DNA of 64,000 nucleotides, taken from contig NZ_JACMTR010000002.1 in NCBI RefSeq assembly GCF_014267175.1, positions 2,097,001 to 2,161,000 of the forward strand. Reading direction: 5' to 3'. Position numbers and translations under genes: made by a program. This document shows positions 1-7,635 of this stretch, one piece after another (the stretch's first letter is position 1; each line of letters starts with the position of its first letter). Below the pieces are notes generated by a model, which saw only the letters and a list, made by a program, of their open reading frames with translations, was not told where the DNA came from and did no database searches. Source of the DNA: Pseudonocardia sp. C8 (GTDB lineage Bacteria; Actinomycetota; Actinomycetes; Mycobacteriales; Pseudonocardiaceae).

Positions 1-1073
1 AGTACGAGCCGCAGACCGAGAAGGTCCACGAGATCCCGCTGCTCATGAGCCCGCCGTGGATCAACAAGTACTACATCATGGATCTCGCGCCGGGGAAGTC
101 GCTGGTGGAGTGGGCCGTCCAGCACGGCCACACGGTCTTCATGATCAGTTACCGGAACCCGGACTCGGCGCTGTCCGACGTCACGATGAGCGACTACCTG
201 CGCGAGGGCCCGCTCGCCGCGCTGGAGGTCGTCCGGGAGATCACCGGCCAGGACAAGGTCAACGTCGCGGGCCTGTGCCTGGGTGGTGCCCTGTCCGCCG
301 CGACGGTCGCCTGGCTCGAGGCGAAGGGCACCCAGCACGTCAACTCGCTGACGCTGATGAACACCCTGCTGGACTACACCGGGCCCGGGCAGCTGGGCGT
401 GTTCACCGACGAGACGACCGTCAACCGGCTCGAGCGGTCCATGCGCAAGGACGGCTACCTCCCGGCGTCGAGCATGAAGACCACCTTCGACCTGCTCCGC
501 GCCACCGACCTGGTGTGGAACTACGTGGTCAACGACTGGATGCTCGGCGAGGACCCGAAGCCGTTCGACATGCTGAGCTGGAACGCGGACTCCACCCGCA
601 TGCCGGCCGCGATGCAGACCGAGTACCTGCGCACGCTCTACCTGGAGAACCAGTTCGCCGAGGGCAAGCTGGAGCTGGCGGGGGAGCGGCTCGACGTCGC
701 CGACGTCCACCCGGACAGCTACGTCATCTGCGCCGAGAACGACCACATCGCGCCCTGGAAGTCCGTCTACAAGGGGGCGGCGAAGATCGGCGGCACGGTC
801 CGGTTCGTGCTCTCCAACTCCGGCCACATCGCCGGCGTGGTGAACCCGCCCTCGCCGAAGTCGCGGACCTGGTACGGCGAGTCGGACCACCTGCCCGAGT
901 CGGCCGACGACTGGCGCGACGACGCCGGCGAGCGCAAGGCGTCCTGGTGGGAGGACTGGACGCCGTGGATCGCCGAGCGGGCAGGCAAGGAGGTCCCGGC
1001 CCCGTCCCGCATCGGCTCGGACGCCCACCCGCCGCTGGAGCCGGCGCCCGGCCGCTACGTCGTCGCGGGCTGA
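1..1073 (+). CDS. phaC: Polyhydroxyalkanoate synthase, C-terminal part (5' end outside window)
   Basis: Polymerises (R)-3-hydroxyacyl-CoA into cytoplasmic PHA granules. The frame is open from the first full codon at base 3, so the N-terminal part lies upstream of the window; about 356 codons are visible against 560-600 for the family. All catalytic parts are present: the lipase-like box G-L-C-L-G-G with its nucleophilic Cys codon at 276-278, the Asp in D-H-I-A-P-W (codon 741) and the His in S-G-H-I-A-G (codon 825). The segment PPWINKYYIMDLAPG just upstream is a PhaC signature. An XRE regulator and a phasin gene follow on the same strand, giving a synthase-regulator-granule protein order. A related but degenerate PhaC-like gene lies at 8543-10096. 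Confidence 0.93.
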   Translation, partial: YEPQTEKVHEIPLLMSPPWINKYYIMDLAPGKSLVEWAVQHGHTVFMISYRNPDSALSDVTMSDYLREGPLAALEVVREITGQDKVNVAGLCLGGALSAATVAWLEAKGTQHVNSLTLMNTLLDYTGPGQLGVFTDETTVNRLERSMRKDGYLPASSMKTTFDLLRATDLVWNYVVNDWMLGEDPKPFDMLSWNADSTRMPAAMQTEYLRTLYLENQFAEGKLELAGERLDVADVHPDSYVICAENDHIAPWKSVYKGAAKIGGTVRFVLSNSGHIAGVVNPPSPKSRTWYGESDHLPESADDWRDDAGERKASWWEDWTPWIAERAGKEVPAPSRIGSDAHPPLEPAPGRYVVAG

Positions 1074-1240
1074 CCCCGCCCCGGACCAACGCCTGAGGTG
1101 ATCACCGTCGATCGCCGGGGCGGTGCCGTTCCTGCGGCGTCCACAGTGTCCGCGGCGCGGGGCGGTGCGTGCACGACGGCCGGGCAGCGGGGACAATGCG
1201 CGACCATGGACCGGGTACCGAGCCAGGCAGGGGTGGCGCG

Positions 1241-1747
1241 GTGAGCCGCGCGCAGCGCGACCCGGGGACGGACGGCGTGCGCCGCCGGCGAACCGGGTCC
1301 GACGGTGAGAGCGCGGCCTCGGCCGCCGAGGAGCTCCACGTCGCGGGCCGGAAGGCCGCCGAGGAGGCGTGGAACGCCCAGGTGAACGCGCTCGGCGGGT
1401 TCATCCGCTCGCAGCGCCAGATGGCGAAGCTGTCGCTGCGGGAGATGGCGGCGATGACGAAGGTCTCGAACGCCTACCTGAGCCAGGTCGAGCGCGGGCT
1501 GCACCAGCCGTCGCTGAAGGTGCTGCGTTCCATCGCCGAGGCGCTGCACCTCAACACCGACCAGATGCTCAGCCGGGCGGGCTGGTCGATCCACGACGAC
1601 GAGCCCGCTGCCGACCCGGCACCGGCGGCGGACCGGGACGCCGCGCCGCCCGGTGTCGAGGACGCGATCGCGGCCGACCCGCGGCTGTCCGACGAGCAGA
1701 AGACGGCCCTGCTCGGGGTCTACCGCAGCTTCCTGCGGCGGAGCTGA
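1241..1747 (+). CDS. XRE-family HTH regulator, probable PHA regulator
   Basis: A DNA-binding regulator lying between the PHA synthase and the phasin gene. The core is a cI/Cro-type helix-turn-helix (roughly residues 47-105): R-S-Q-R-Q-M-A-K-L-S-L-R-E-M-A is followed by S-N-A-Y-L-S-Q-V-E-R-G. The C-terminal part is acidic and Ala/Pro-rich. I chose the GTG at 1241 because AGGGGTGG sits just upstream; in-frame alternatives are the ATG at 1196 and the GTG at 1169, which would only add a low-complexity N-terminus. By position it is the obvious candidate to bind the operator-like repeat in the phasin promoter at 1792-1803, analogous to PhaR control of phaP in other bacteria. That role is inferred. 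Confidence 0.85.
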   Translation: MSRAQRDPGTDGVRRRRTGSDGESAASAAEELHVAGRKAAEEAWNAQVNALGGFIRSQRQMAKLSLREMAAMTKVSNAYLSQVERGLHQPSLKVLRSIAEALHLNTDQMLSRAGWSIHDDEPAADPAPAADRDAAPPGVEDAIAADPRLSDEQKTALLGVYRSFLRRS

Positions 1748-1779
1748 TCTGTGATGGCACCCACGTTCACCTGGCGTGC

Positions 1780-1808
1780 TTGACATACTTAACGCCGATG
1801 CGTAGTTT
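1780..1808 (+). promoter_or_regulatory. Phasin-gene promoter with operator-like repeat in the spacer
   Basis: A near-consensus housekeeping promoter: TTGACA at 1780-1785, a 17-bp spacer, then TAGTTT at 1803-1808. The spacer carries ACGC-cgat-GCGT (1792-1803), a perfect 4-bp inverted repeat running to the edge of the -10 box, where a bound repressor would block RNA polymerase. The stretch is clearly AT-richer than its surroundings. The leader to the phasin ATG at 1879 is about 65 nt. Confidence 0.7.
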
Positions 1809-1878
1809 TGTGGGCATGGCGAGATGCGAACCCGCATCGCCAGTCCACAAGACCCGTACCCGGGAAGGGGAGACAGCG

Positions 1879-2241
1879 ATGACCGCCTCCACCGAGCAGT
1901 TCGCCGACTTCGCCAAGCGCGGCCAGGACCTCGTCACCGAGTCCGTCCGCACCTGGACCGACGCCGTGCAGGCCTTCACCCAGATCCCCGGCAGCGCCGT
2001 CCCGCAGCTGCCGGACGCCGGCGCCACCGTCGACCGCGTCTTCGACTTCTACGAGCAGGTGCTCGGCCAGCAGCGCGAGTTCGTGAAGACCGTCGTCGGC
2101 GCCGGCACCTCGGTCGTCGACCAGTTCACCGAGCAGGCCACCAAGGCCGCCGAGGCCGTGACCGAGCAGGCGACCCAGGCCGCCGACAAGGCCGAGTCCG
2201 CGCAGAAGCCGGCCCGCACCACCCGTTCGGCCGCGAAGTAA
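1879..2241 (+). CDS. Phasin-family PHA granule-associated protein
   Basis: A small (120 aa) amphipathic helical protein expected to coat PHA granules and limit their coalescence. It begins MTASTEQFADFAKRGQ, followed by repeated W/F-rich helices (T-D-A-V-Q-A-F-T-Q, V-F-D-F-Y-E-Q-V-L-G-Q-Q-R-E-F) and a Lys/Ala-rich tail resembling PhaP-type tails. There is no signal peptide or membrane span. The start ATG follows the strong ribosome site GGGAAGGGG. It has its own promoter upstream and a perfect 15-bp hairpin terminator directly downstream, so it is probably monocistronic and highly expressed, as phasins are. Family assignment rests on length, composition and position behind phaC. Confidence 0.85.
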   Translation: MTASTEQFADFAKRGQDLVTESVRTWTDAVQAFTQIPGSAVPQLPDAGATVDRVFDFYEQVLGQQREFVKTVVGAGTSVVDQFTEQATKAAEAVTEQATQAADKAESAQKPARTTRSAAK

Positions 2242-2255
2242 GCACCACGCGCCAC

Positions 2256-2288
2256 CGAAGGCCCCCGCCCACCGGGCGGGGGCCTTCG
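2256..2288 (+). terminator. Intrinsic terminator after the phasin gene
   Basis: Perfect 15-bp stem, 2256-2270 with 2274-2288, around a 3-nt loop (ACC), fourteen bases after the phasin stop codon. There is no U-tract, as is usual in high-GC actinobacteria. It also faces the end of the convergent yggT-type gene and can serve both strands. Confidence 0.85.
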
Positions 2289-2304
2289 CCGTGCCCGGGT
2301 CAGA

Positions 2305-2589
2305 TCAGAACGGGATCAGCGGCACGATCACCAGCCGGGCGACCAGGACCAGCACGAACACGATCAGGACCGACAGGTCGAGCCCGACGGCGCCCATCCG
2401 GACCGGCTGCACCCGCCGGCGGACCGGCGCGACGACCGGTTCGGTGATCCCGTGCGTGATCCGGCGGGCGGTGGCCAGCGCGGCGCCGCCGCGGCCGGAC
2501 CCCAGCACGTCGATCCAGTCGACGATCACCCGGGCGATCAGCACGAACTGGAACAGCACCAGCACGAGGCCGAGGAGGTATGCGATCAC
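2305..2589 (-). CDS. YggT-family small membrane protein
   Basis: A 94-aa integral membrane protein of the YggT family, usually two helices plus a short Arg-rich loop, found near cell-division genes in many bacteria; the biochemical role is unclear. Visible here are an N-terminal hydrophobic helix (A-Y-L-L-G-L-V-L-V-L-F-Q-F-V-L), the family motif R-V-I-V-D-W-I, a basic loop, T-E-P-V-V-A-P-V-R-R and a C-terminal hydrophobic helix. The start is GTG at 2589, supported by GGAAGGAG seven bases upstream on the minus strand. It is transcribed towards the phasin terminator. No division genes lie beside it here. Confidence 0.82.
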   Translation of the reverse strand: MIAYLLGLVLVLFQFVLIARVIVDWIDVLGSGRGGAALATARRITHGITEPVVAPVRRRVQPVRMGAVGLDLSVLIVFVLVLVARLVIVPLIPF

Positions 2590-2668
2590 GGGCGGACTCC
2601 TTCCGATCCCTCCCGATCCTCCCCCTCCAGCCTGAGAACCGGATGAGAGTCCGCGGCGCGTGCGGTGG

Positions 2669-3127
2669 TCACACCTCGACCAGCACCGTGAACGGGCCGT
2701 CGTTGACCGACTCGACGGCCATGTTCGCCCCGAACTCCCCGGTCTCGACGGTGGCGCCGCGCTCCCGCAGCGCCGCGACGACCGCGTCCACGACCGGGGC
2801 GGCGTCCTCCGGGCGGGCCGCGCCGGACCACGACGGGCGGCGGCCCTTGCGGGTGTCGCCGTGCAGGGTGAACTGGCTGACGACGAGCAGCGGGGCACCG
2901 CTGTCGGCGCACGAACGCTCCTCGCGCAGGATCCGCAGCTCGTGCAGCTTGCGGGCCATCGCGGCGACCCGCGACGCCGTCGTCGCCGGGTCGGCGGTGT
3001 CGTCGCGGTGCACGCCGAGCAGTACGAGCAGCCCGGGCCCGATCGCCCCGGAGACCCGCAGCGGTTCGTCGCCCGCGTCGCAGATCGTCACCGAGGCCCG
3101 GCGCACCCGGGCGACGACGGCCTTCAC
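2669..3127 (-). CDS. dtd: D-aminoacyl-tRNA deacylase
   Basis: Hydrolyses D-aminoacyl-tRNA (and Gly-tRNA(Ala)) to keep D-residues out of translation; cytosolic. The 152-aa protein has the full family outline: start VKAVVARVRRASVT, the S-Q-F-T-L motif and the C-terminal N-D-G-P-F-T-V motif that carries the Gly-cisPro dipeptide used for chiral proofreading. The GTG start at 3127 overlaps the stop of the upstream methyltransferase gene by four bases (GTGA), so the two are translationally coupled. Length and motifs are complete. Confidence 0.93.
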   Translation of the reverse strand: MKAVVARVRRASVTICDAGDEPLRVSGAIGPGLLVLLGVHRDDTADPATTASRVAAMARKLHELRILREERSCADSGAPLLVVSQFTLHGDTRKGRRPSWSGAARPEDAAPVVDAVVAALRERGATVETGEFGANMAVESVNDGPFTVLVEV

Positions 3128-4638
3128 CGCGCCCCGCCGCCGACCGGCAGCAGCAGGCCGTGCCGGACGAGCTCGCGTACGGCCGGCAGGGTCGCCGCGA
3201 CGAGCGCGTCGTACGGCCGGCCGTGCGCGAACGACAGCAGCGCCAGCAGCTCGGACAGCGGCAGCTCGCCCCGGCACCCGGCGAGCAGCGCCGTGGCGGG
3301 ACCGTCCACCTCGTGCTCCCAGCCGGGCCCGCCCCAGCGGCGCACGGTCGCCGACAGCTCGGCCCAGCCGTCCGGGCCGGGGCCGGACACCGACTCGAGG
3401 ACCGCCTCCGGCGCGAGGCGCAGCGTGGCGTCGAGCAGGTCGTCGTCGCGGGCGTGCGCCCGGAGCCAGTCGATCCGGTCCAGCCAGCCGGTCATCTCCC
3501 GGCACAGGCCCTCACCGAGCTCACCGGGCAGGTCCTCGACGACGACGGTCGGCTCGGTGTCGATGTCGCCGGAGCGGCGCAGCAGCAGGAACCCGAACCC
3601 GACGCCCTCGACCCGTTCCCGGTCCATCCAGTCCAGCCAGGCCGAGGCCTGTTCGCGGGCCGTGGGGGAGGTGACGTCCAGCCCGGCGTCGCGCTGCCAG
3701 GTGCCGACGTGCAGCGCCGGGTCGACCACCTCCCGCTGGAGCACCCACGCGTCCACGCCCGCGGGCAGCCAGGCGCGCACCCGGTCCGGCCAGTCCTCGC
3801 CGCGCACGTGCAGCCACGAGCCGAGCAGCTGCGCGATCCCGCCCGGGTTCAGCACGCCCGGCAGCTCGCCCAGCAGCGCCGCCAGCGCCGCGTCCCCGGC
3901 CCGGCCGGAGTCGCGGTAGACGTAGTCGACCCGGGGCGGGCCCGGCACGAACGGCGGGTTCGACACGATCTGGTCGAACCGCTCCCCGTCGACCGGGTCG
4001 AACCATGGACCCTCGCGCAGGTCGACCTCGACCCCGGACAGCCCGCAGGACAGCCGGGCCAGCGCGAGCGCCCGGGGCAGCACGTCGGTCGCGACCACGT
4101 GCTGCGCGTGCCGGGAGGCGTGCAGCGCCTGCACGCCGCACCCGGTGCCGAGATCGAGCAGGGACCCGACCGGGCGGCGCACCGTGGCGGCCGCCAGCGA
4201 CAGCGACGCCCCGCCGACCCCGGTGACGTGCTCGCGGTCCTGCCGGGAGGCGGGAGAGTCCAGGTCCGACACCAGCCACCAGTCGGCGCCCGGCCCGCCG
4301 TCGTCGCCGGACTCGCCGTACGGGCGGACGTCCAGGGCCGCCCGGATGCCGTCCGGGGTCCGCCGCAGGATCCGGCCCTCCAGCAGCGGGTCCAGGTCGC
4401 CCAGCGCGGCGGTCACCGCGGGTTCCGGTTCGACGCCGTCGAGCAGGAACAGCCGCACGAGCGTGCCGAGCTCGCCGCCGTCGCGGCTGGCCCGGGCGGC
4501 CGGCTCGGGTTCGCCGCGGGTCAGCGCGTCGTGCGCGGAGCGGCCCAGCAGGGCGCGGACGCCGTCCGGGGTGTACCCGGCGTCGAGCAGGCAGCCGCGG
4601 ACGCGTGCGGTCGGGCCGGGGTCGAGACGGGGAAGCAC
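3124..4638 (-). CDS. Class I SAM-dependent methyltransferase (HemK/PrmC-like NPPF type)
   Basis: A 504-aa protein with a poorly characterised N-terminal region, a central Rossmann methyltransferase domain and a C-terminal extension. The SAM site L-D-L-G-T-G-C-G-V-Q is followed by the acidic ribose-binding loop V-A-T-D-V-L and the catalytic N-P-P-F-V motif, which in HemK/PrmC, RsmC and N6-adenine enzymes contacts a planar amide or amine substrate. The actinobacterial family with this long N-terminus has no assigned substrate that I know of. The stop overlaps the dtd start by 4 nt, linking it to a translation-quality operon and making tRNA, rRNA or a translation factor a plausible target (inference). 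It is divergent from the HhH-GPD gene. Confidence 0.85.
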   Translation of the reverse strand: MLPRLDPGPTARVRGCLLDAGYTPDGVRALLGRSAHDALTRGEPEPAARASRDGGELGTLVRLFLLDGVEPEPAVTAALGDLDPLLEGRILRRTPDGIRAALDVRPYGESGDDGGPGADWWLVSDLDSPASRQDREHVTGVGGASLSLAAATVRRPVGSLLDLGTGCGVQALHASRHAQHVVATDVLPRALALARLSCGLSGVEVDLREGPWFDPVDGERFDQIVSNPPFVPGPPRVDYVYRDSGRAGDAALAALLGELPGVLNPGGIAQLLGSWLHVRGEDWPDRVRAWLPAGVDAWVLQREVVDPALHVGTWQRDAGLDVTSPTAREQASAWLDWMDRERVEGVGFGFLLLRRSGDIDTEPTVVVEDLPGELGEGLCREMTGWLDRIDWLRAHARDDDLLDATLRLAPEAVLESVSGPGPDGWAELSATVRRWGGPGWEHEVDGPATALLAGCRGELPLSELLALLSFAHGRPYDALVAATLPAVRELVRHGLLLPVGGGAR

Positions 4639-4677
4639 CCGGGCATGATCTCATCGCACCGTGCCATCCTGTCCGGC

Positions 4678-5268
4678 ATGACCGGCATCTGCATCGCCCA
4701 GGACCCCGAGGCGGACGCCCTGCTGGAACGCGACCCGCTGGCGCTGCTGATCGGCATGCTGCTCGACCAGCAGATCCAGATGGAGATCGCGTTCCGCGGG
4801 CCGCTGAAGCTGCACCAGCGGCTCGGCGGCCTCGACGTCCGGGTGATCGCCGACCACGACCCCGCCGAGTTCGCGACGCTCGCGACGACGCCGCCGGCGA
4901 TCCACCGCTACGGCGGCTCGATGGCCCGGCGGGTGCAGGAGATGTGCCGGGCGATCGTCGACGACTGGGACGGCGACCCGGCCGCGATCTGGACCCGCGG
5001 CGATCCGGACGGGCGGGAGGTGCTGCGCCGGCTCAAGGCGCTGCCGGGATACGGCGAGCAGAAGGCGAAGATCTTCCTCGCGATCCTGGGGAAGCAGTAC
5101 GGCGTCACCCCCCAGGGCTGGCGGGAGGCCGCAGGCGACTACGGGAAGCCGGACTCCCGGCTGTCGGCCGCCGACGTCGTCGACGCGCAGACCCTCACCG
5201 AGGTGCGCGACACCAAGAAGGCGATCAAGGCCGCCGCGAAGGAGCGGAAGGCCGCCGCGTCGTCGTAG
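4678..5268 (+). CDS. HhH-GPD base-excision DNA repair family protein
   Basis: A 196-aa protein of the actinobacterial HhH-GPD family, presumably a DNA glycosylase-like repair enzyme. The N-terminal part has D-P-L-A-L-L-I-G-M-L-L-D-Q-Q. The helix-hairpin-helix appears as L-K-A-L-P-G-Y-G-E-Q-K-A-K-I-F, with the Gly pair that contacts the DNA backbone. No C-terminal Cys cluster for an iron-sulfur site is present, and the tail is Lys/Ala-rich. The start ATG at 4678 is preceded by CATCCT exactly seven bases upstream and no Shine-Dalgarno, so the mRNA may be leaderless. Exact lesion specificity cannot be read from sequence. Confidence 0.83.
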   Translation: MTGICIAQDPEADALLERDPLALLIGMLLDQQIQMEIAFRGPLKLHQRLGGLDVRVIADHDPAEFATLATTPPAIHRYGGSMARRVQEMCRAIVDDWDGDPAAIWTRGDPDGREVLRRLKALPGYGEQKAKIFLAILGKQYGVTPQGWREAAGDYGKPDSRLSAADVVDAQTLTEVRDTKKAIKAAAKERKAAASS

Positions 5269-5273
5269 GCCGC

Positions 5274-5289
5274 TAGCATCGGTGGCGTG
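5274..5289 (+). promoter_or_regulatory. Leaderless-type -10 box for the ArsR gene
   Basis: TAGCAT at 5274-5279, then seven bases, then the GTG start at 5287. No Shine-Dalgarno is present. Transcription would begin at or next to the start codon, giving a leaderless mRNA for the ArsR-amn operon. Confidence 0.55.
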
Positions 5290-5694
5290 CACAAGGTTCC
5301 GGAGGCACTCAGCGGCGCCCGCGTGATCGACCCGGACCAGGTCTGCGACGCCGTGGCCGTCCTCGCCGACGGCGACAAGGTCGCCGAGGCGGCCACCGTC
5401 CTCGACATCCTGGGGGAGGCCAACCGGCTGTCGATCCTGCTGGCCCTGCAGCACGCCGGGGACCTGTGCGTCTCCGACCTGGCGGTGGCCGTCGGCATGA
5501 GCGACTCCGCGGTCTCGCACGCGCTGCGGCTGCTGCGCGCGCACGGCATGGTCACCGCGCACCGGCAGGGGCGGCTGGTCCGCTACCGGCTGGTCGACGG
5601 GCTGGCCCGGCGGCTGCTCGAGGTCGTCTCGGCGGCGGCGGTCACGACCGACACCCTGCACGCGCACGGCGGCACCGACGGGGACCCGGCGTGA
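5287..5694 (+). CDS. ArsR/SmtB-family winged-helix regulator
   Basis: A 135-aa DNA-binding regulator. The winged helix spans roughly residues 40-105: L-G-E-A-N-R-L-S-I-L-L-A-L, then the alpha-3 motif D-L-C-V-S-D-L-A-V-A, the recognition helix S-D-S-A-V-S-H-A-L-R-L-L and the wing V-T-A-H-R-Q-G-R-L-V-R-Y. The classical E-L-C-V-C-D-L metal site is reduced to one Cys, while the C-terminus carries H-A-H-G-G, so sensing by C-terminal His (as in NmtR/KmtR types) is more plausible than As/Cd thiolate sensing. It is coupled by a 4-nt overlap to AMP nucleosidase, an unusual partner. A distant possible target is the CDF exporter at 58052. Confidence 0.85.
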   Translation: MHKVPEALSGARVIDPDQVCDAVAVLADGDKVAEAATVLDILGEANRLSILLALQHAGDLCVSDLAVAVGMSDSAVSHALRLLRAHGMVTAHRQGRLVRYRLVDGLARRLLEVVSAAAVTTDTLHAHGGTDGDPA

Positions 5695-6887
5695 CCCCGG
5701 CCATGATCGAGCAGGTCCGCCCGCCGGTCCCGGCCGAGAAGCTCGACCACGAGATCGACCGGCTGCTCGACGCCCTCGACGCCGTCTACCACGAGGGCTG
5801 GTACCCCGAGCTCGAGGTCGTGCGGCCCTGGTCGACGCACAACCCGCGGATCTCCGGCGAGTTCGCCCGGCCCAGCGCGATCCGCCGCTACCTGCAGCGC
5901 GAGCTGCGCGGCCTGGTCGCGGCCGGCGCGACCGTGACGGCCCGGGCGGCCCGCCCGGCGCGGGTGTTCACCGACCCCGAGTTCTTCGCCGCGCTCGACG
6001 AGGACCGCTTCGACCTGCGGGTCAAGAAGCTGTTCCTGTTCGGCCCGGAGCGGATGGCGCTGTCGCTGGACCGCCTCTCGCACTACACCGGGACGCCGGC
6101 CGAGTCGTTCCAGCGGCACGTGCTCTTCACCAACTACGCGATGCACGTGGAGTCGTTCCTGGAACGGTTCCCGGACGCCGAGCGCCCGGACCGCGACGGC
6201 GTGCAGATGCCCGCCTTCCACGCCCGCGGCGGCGCGGACGGCGGCGACGGCGTCACCCTGGTCAACATCGGCGTCGGCCCGGCCAACGCCAAGACGGTCA
6301 CCGACCACCTGGCCGTCCTCCGGCCGGACACGATGATCATGATCGGGCACTGCGGCGGCCTGCGGAACCGGCAGGAGCTGGGCGACTTCGTGCTCGCCAC
6401 CGCCTACCAGCGCGCCGACCACGTGCTCGACGAGGTGCTGCCCGCCGACGTCCCGGTCATCCCCAGCCTGCGGCTCAACGGGTACCTGATGGACGCCCTG
6501 CAGCGCGCGGAGGCGACCTACCGGCCCGGGGTCGTGCACACCACCGACAACCGCAACTGGGAGTTCAACCAGTCCGCGACGCTGCAGCGGATGCGGCTCG
6601 CCCGCGCGGTCGCGGTCGACATGGAGTCGGCGACGATCGCGGCCAACGGCTTCCGGTACCGGATCCCGAACGCGACCCTGCTGTGCGTCTCGGACAAGCC
6701 ACTGCACGCCGAGCCGAAGCTCGCCGGCGGCGCGCGGACGTTCTACGAGACCAGCAAGCGCAAGCACCTCGGGATCGCCCTGGACGCGGTCGAACGGGTC
6801 CGCACCGAGCACCCGGACGGGCTGCCCGGCTCCGAGGTCCGCTCGGTCGACGAGCCGCTGCTCGGCAACGGCCCCGACAGTGCCTGA
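5691..6887 (+). CDS. amn: AMP nucleosidase
   Basis: Hydrolyses AMP to adenine and ribose 5-phosphate, adjusting adenylate pools; cytosolic. The N-terminal AMP-nucleosidase domain (for example V-R-P-W-S-T-H-N-P-R-I-S-G) is followed by a nucleoside phosphorylase-type fold with V-N-I-G-V-G-P-A-N-A-K-T, M-I-G-H-C-G-G-L-R and the substrate motif A-V-D-M-E-S-A-T-I-A-A-N-G-F-R. At 398 aa it is shorter than E. coli Amn (484 aa), mainly at the N-terminus. I chose the GTG at 5691 because it overlaps the ArsR stop codon (GTGA); the ATG at 5703 is possible. Operon linkage implies that the ArsR protein controls purine salvage or responds to its signal. Confidence 0.9.
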   Translation: MTPAMIEQVRPPVPAEKLDHEIDRLLDALDAVYHEGWYPELEVVRPWSTHNPRISGEFARPSAIRRYLQRELRGLVAAGATVTARAARPARVFTDPEFFAALDEDRFDLRVKKLFLFGPERMALSLDRLSHYTGTPAESFQRHVLFTNYAMHVESFLERFPDAERPDRDGVQMPAFHARGGADGGDGVTLVNIGVGPANAKTVTDHLAVLRPDTMIMIGHCGGLRNRQELGDFVLATAYQRADHVLDEVLPADVPVIPSLRLNGYLMDALQRAEATYRPGVVHTTDNRNWEFNQSATLQRMRLARAVAVDMESATIAANGFRYRIPNATLLCVSDKPLHAEPKLAGGARTFYETSKRKHLGIALDAVERVRTEHPDGLPGSEVRSVDEPLLGNGPDSA

Positions 6888-6990
6888 ACCCGGGGCCTGA
6901 ACCCGGGTCTGATCCCGGGGCCTGCCCGTTCGGCCGCCGCGTGCGCGGGAATCCGGCGCGAGTGACACCATGGACGCCGGAGGTGCCGAC

Positions 6991-7341
6991 GTGACCGATC
7001 CGCGACGCGAGGACCCCGTGCTCATCACGGACGCCCAGATGTCCTACGACGAGGAGCTGGAGGTCCGGAAGCGGCGGTACAAGTGGACGATGGGCCTCCG
7101 GATCCCGTGCATGCTGCTGGCCGGGCTCTGCTACGAGACCCCGTGGCTGGCCGTCACCCTGCTGGTCATCTCGATCCCGCTGCCCTGGATCGCGGTCGTC
7201 CGGGCGAACGACCGGCTGCCCCGGAAGGCGGAGCGGCCGAACCGGTACCGGCACGGCCACCGGGAGATCGAGGCCCGGCCGCACGAGGTGATCGACTCGT
7301 CCGGGGACGCCGCACCGGGTGGCGCAGGCGGCTCCGGCTGA
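6991..7341 (+). CDS. DUF3099-family membrane protein
   Basis: A 116-aa actinobacterial membrane protein of unknown function. The conserved start V-L-I-T-D-A-Q-M-S-Y-D-E-E is followed by two adjacent hydrophobic helices (about residues 35-50 and 55-72) and then P-R-K-A-E-R-P-N-R-Y, the family pattern. The GTG at 6991 is preferred because GGAGGTG lies five bases upstream (6979-6985); the ATG at 6970 would place that ribosome site inside the gene. It sits between amn and DUF3039 with no sign of coupling. Confidence 0.85.
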   Translation: MTDPRREDPVLITDAQMSYDEELEVRKRRYKWTMGLRIPCMLLAGLCYETPWLAVTLLVISIPLPWIAVVRANDRLPRKAERPNRYRHGHREIEARPHEVIDSSGDAAPGGAGGSG

Positions 7342-7378
7342 CCCCCGGCCGTCGCCGGGTGTGGTGCATCATGGGGCC

Positions 7379-7630
7379 ATGTCCACGACGACACTTCCCG
7401 AGGTCGACACCCGGCCGGAGGCCACCGACAGCACCGGCGACGACACGCCGGACATGTTCCACTACGTCCAGAAGTCCAAGATCGCCGAGAGCGCGGTCCT
7501 GGGCAACATGGTCGTCGCGCTGTGCGGGGAGACCTTCCCGGTCACCAAGTCGCCCAAGCCCGGCTCGCCGGTCTGCCCGGAGTGCAAGGAGATCTTCGAG
7601 GGTCTGCCCAAGGGCGACGACGACTCCTGA
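7379..7630 (+). CDS. DUF3039-family small protein
   Basis: An 83-aa soluble actinobacterial protein of unknown function. It shows M-F-H-Y-V-Q-K-S-K-I, A-L-C-G-E-T-F-P-V, and the closing C-P-E-C-K-E-I-F. The three Cys residues (C-G-E, C-P-x-C) suggest a small zinc site. The start is ATG at 7379; CATCAT at 7367-7372, six bases before it, is the likely -10 element of a leaderless transcript. It converges on the PHA-depolymerase-like gene with a gap of only 5 bp. Confidence 0.86.
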   Translation: MSTTTLPEVDTRPEATDSTGDDTPDMFHYVQKSKIAESAVLGNMVVALCGETFPVTKSPKPGSPVCPECKEIFEGLPKGDDDS

Positions 7631-7635
7631 CCGGG

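Noticed and set aside
1097..1106. GGTGATCACC palindrome between phaC and the XRE gene as an operator
   Set aside because: Ten bases only, and the same string occurs inside coding sequence near 19236, so it has no special weight.
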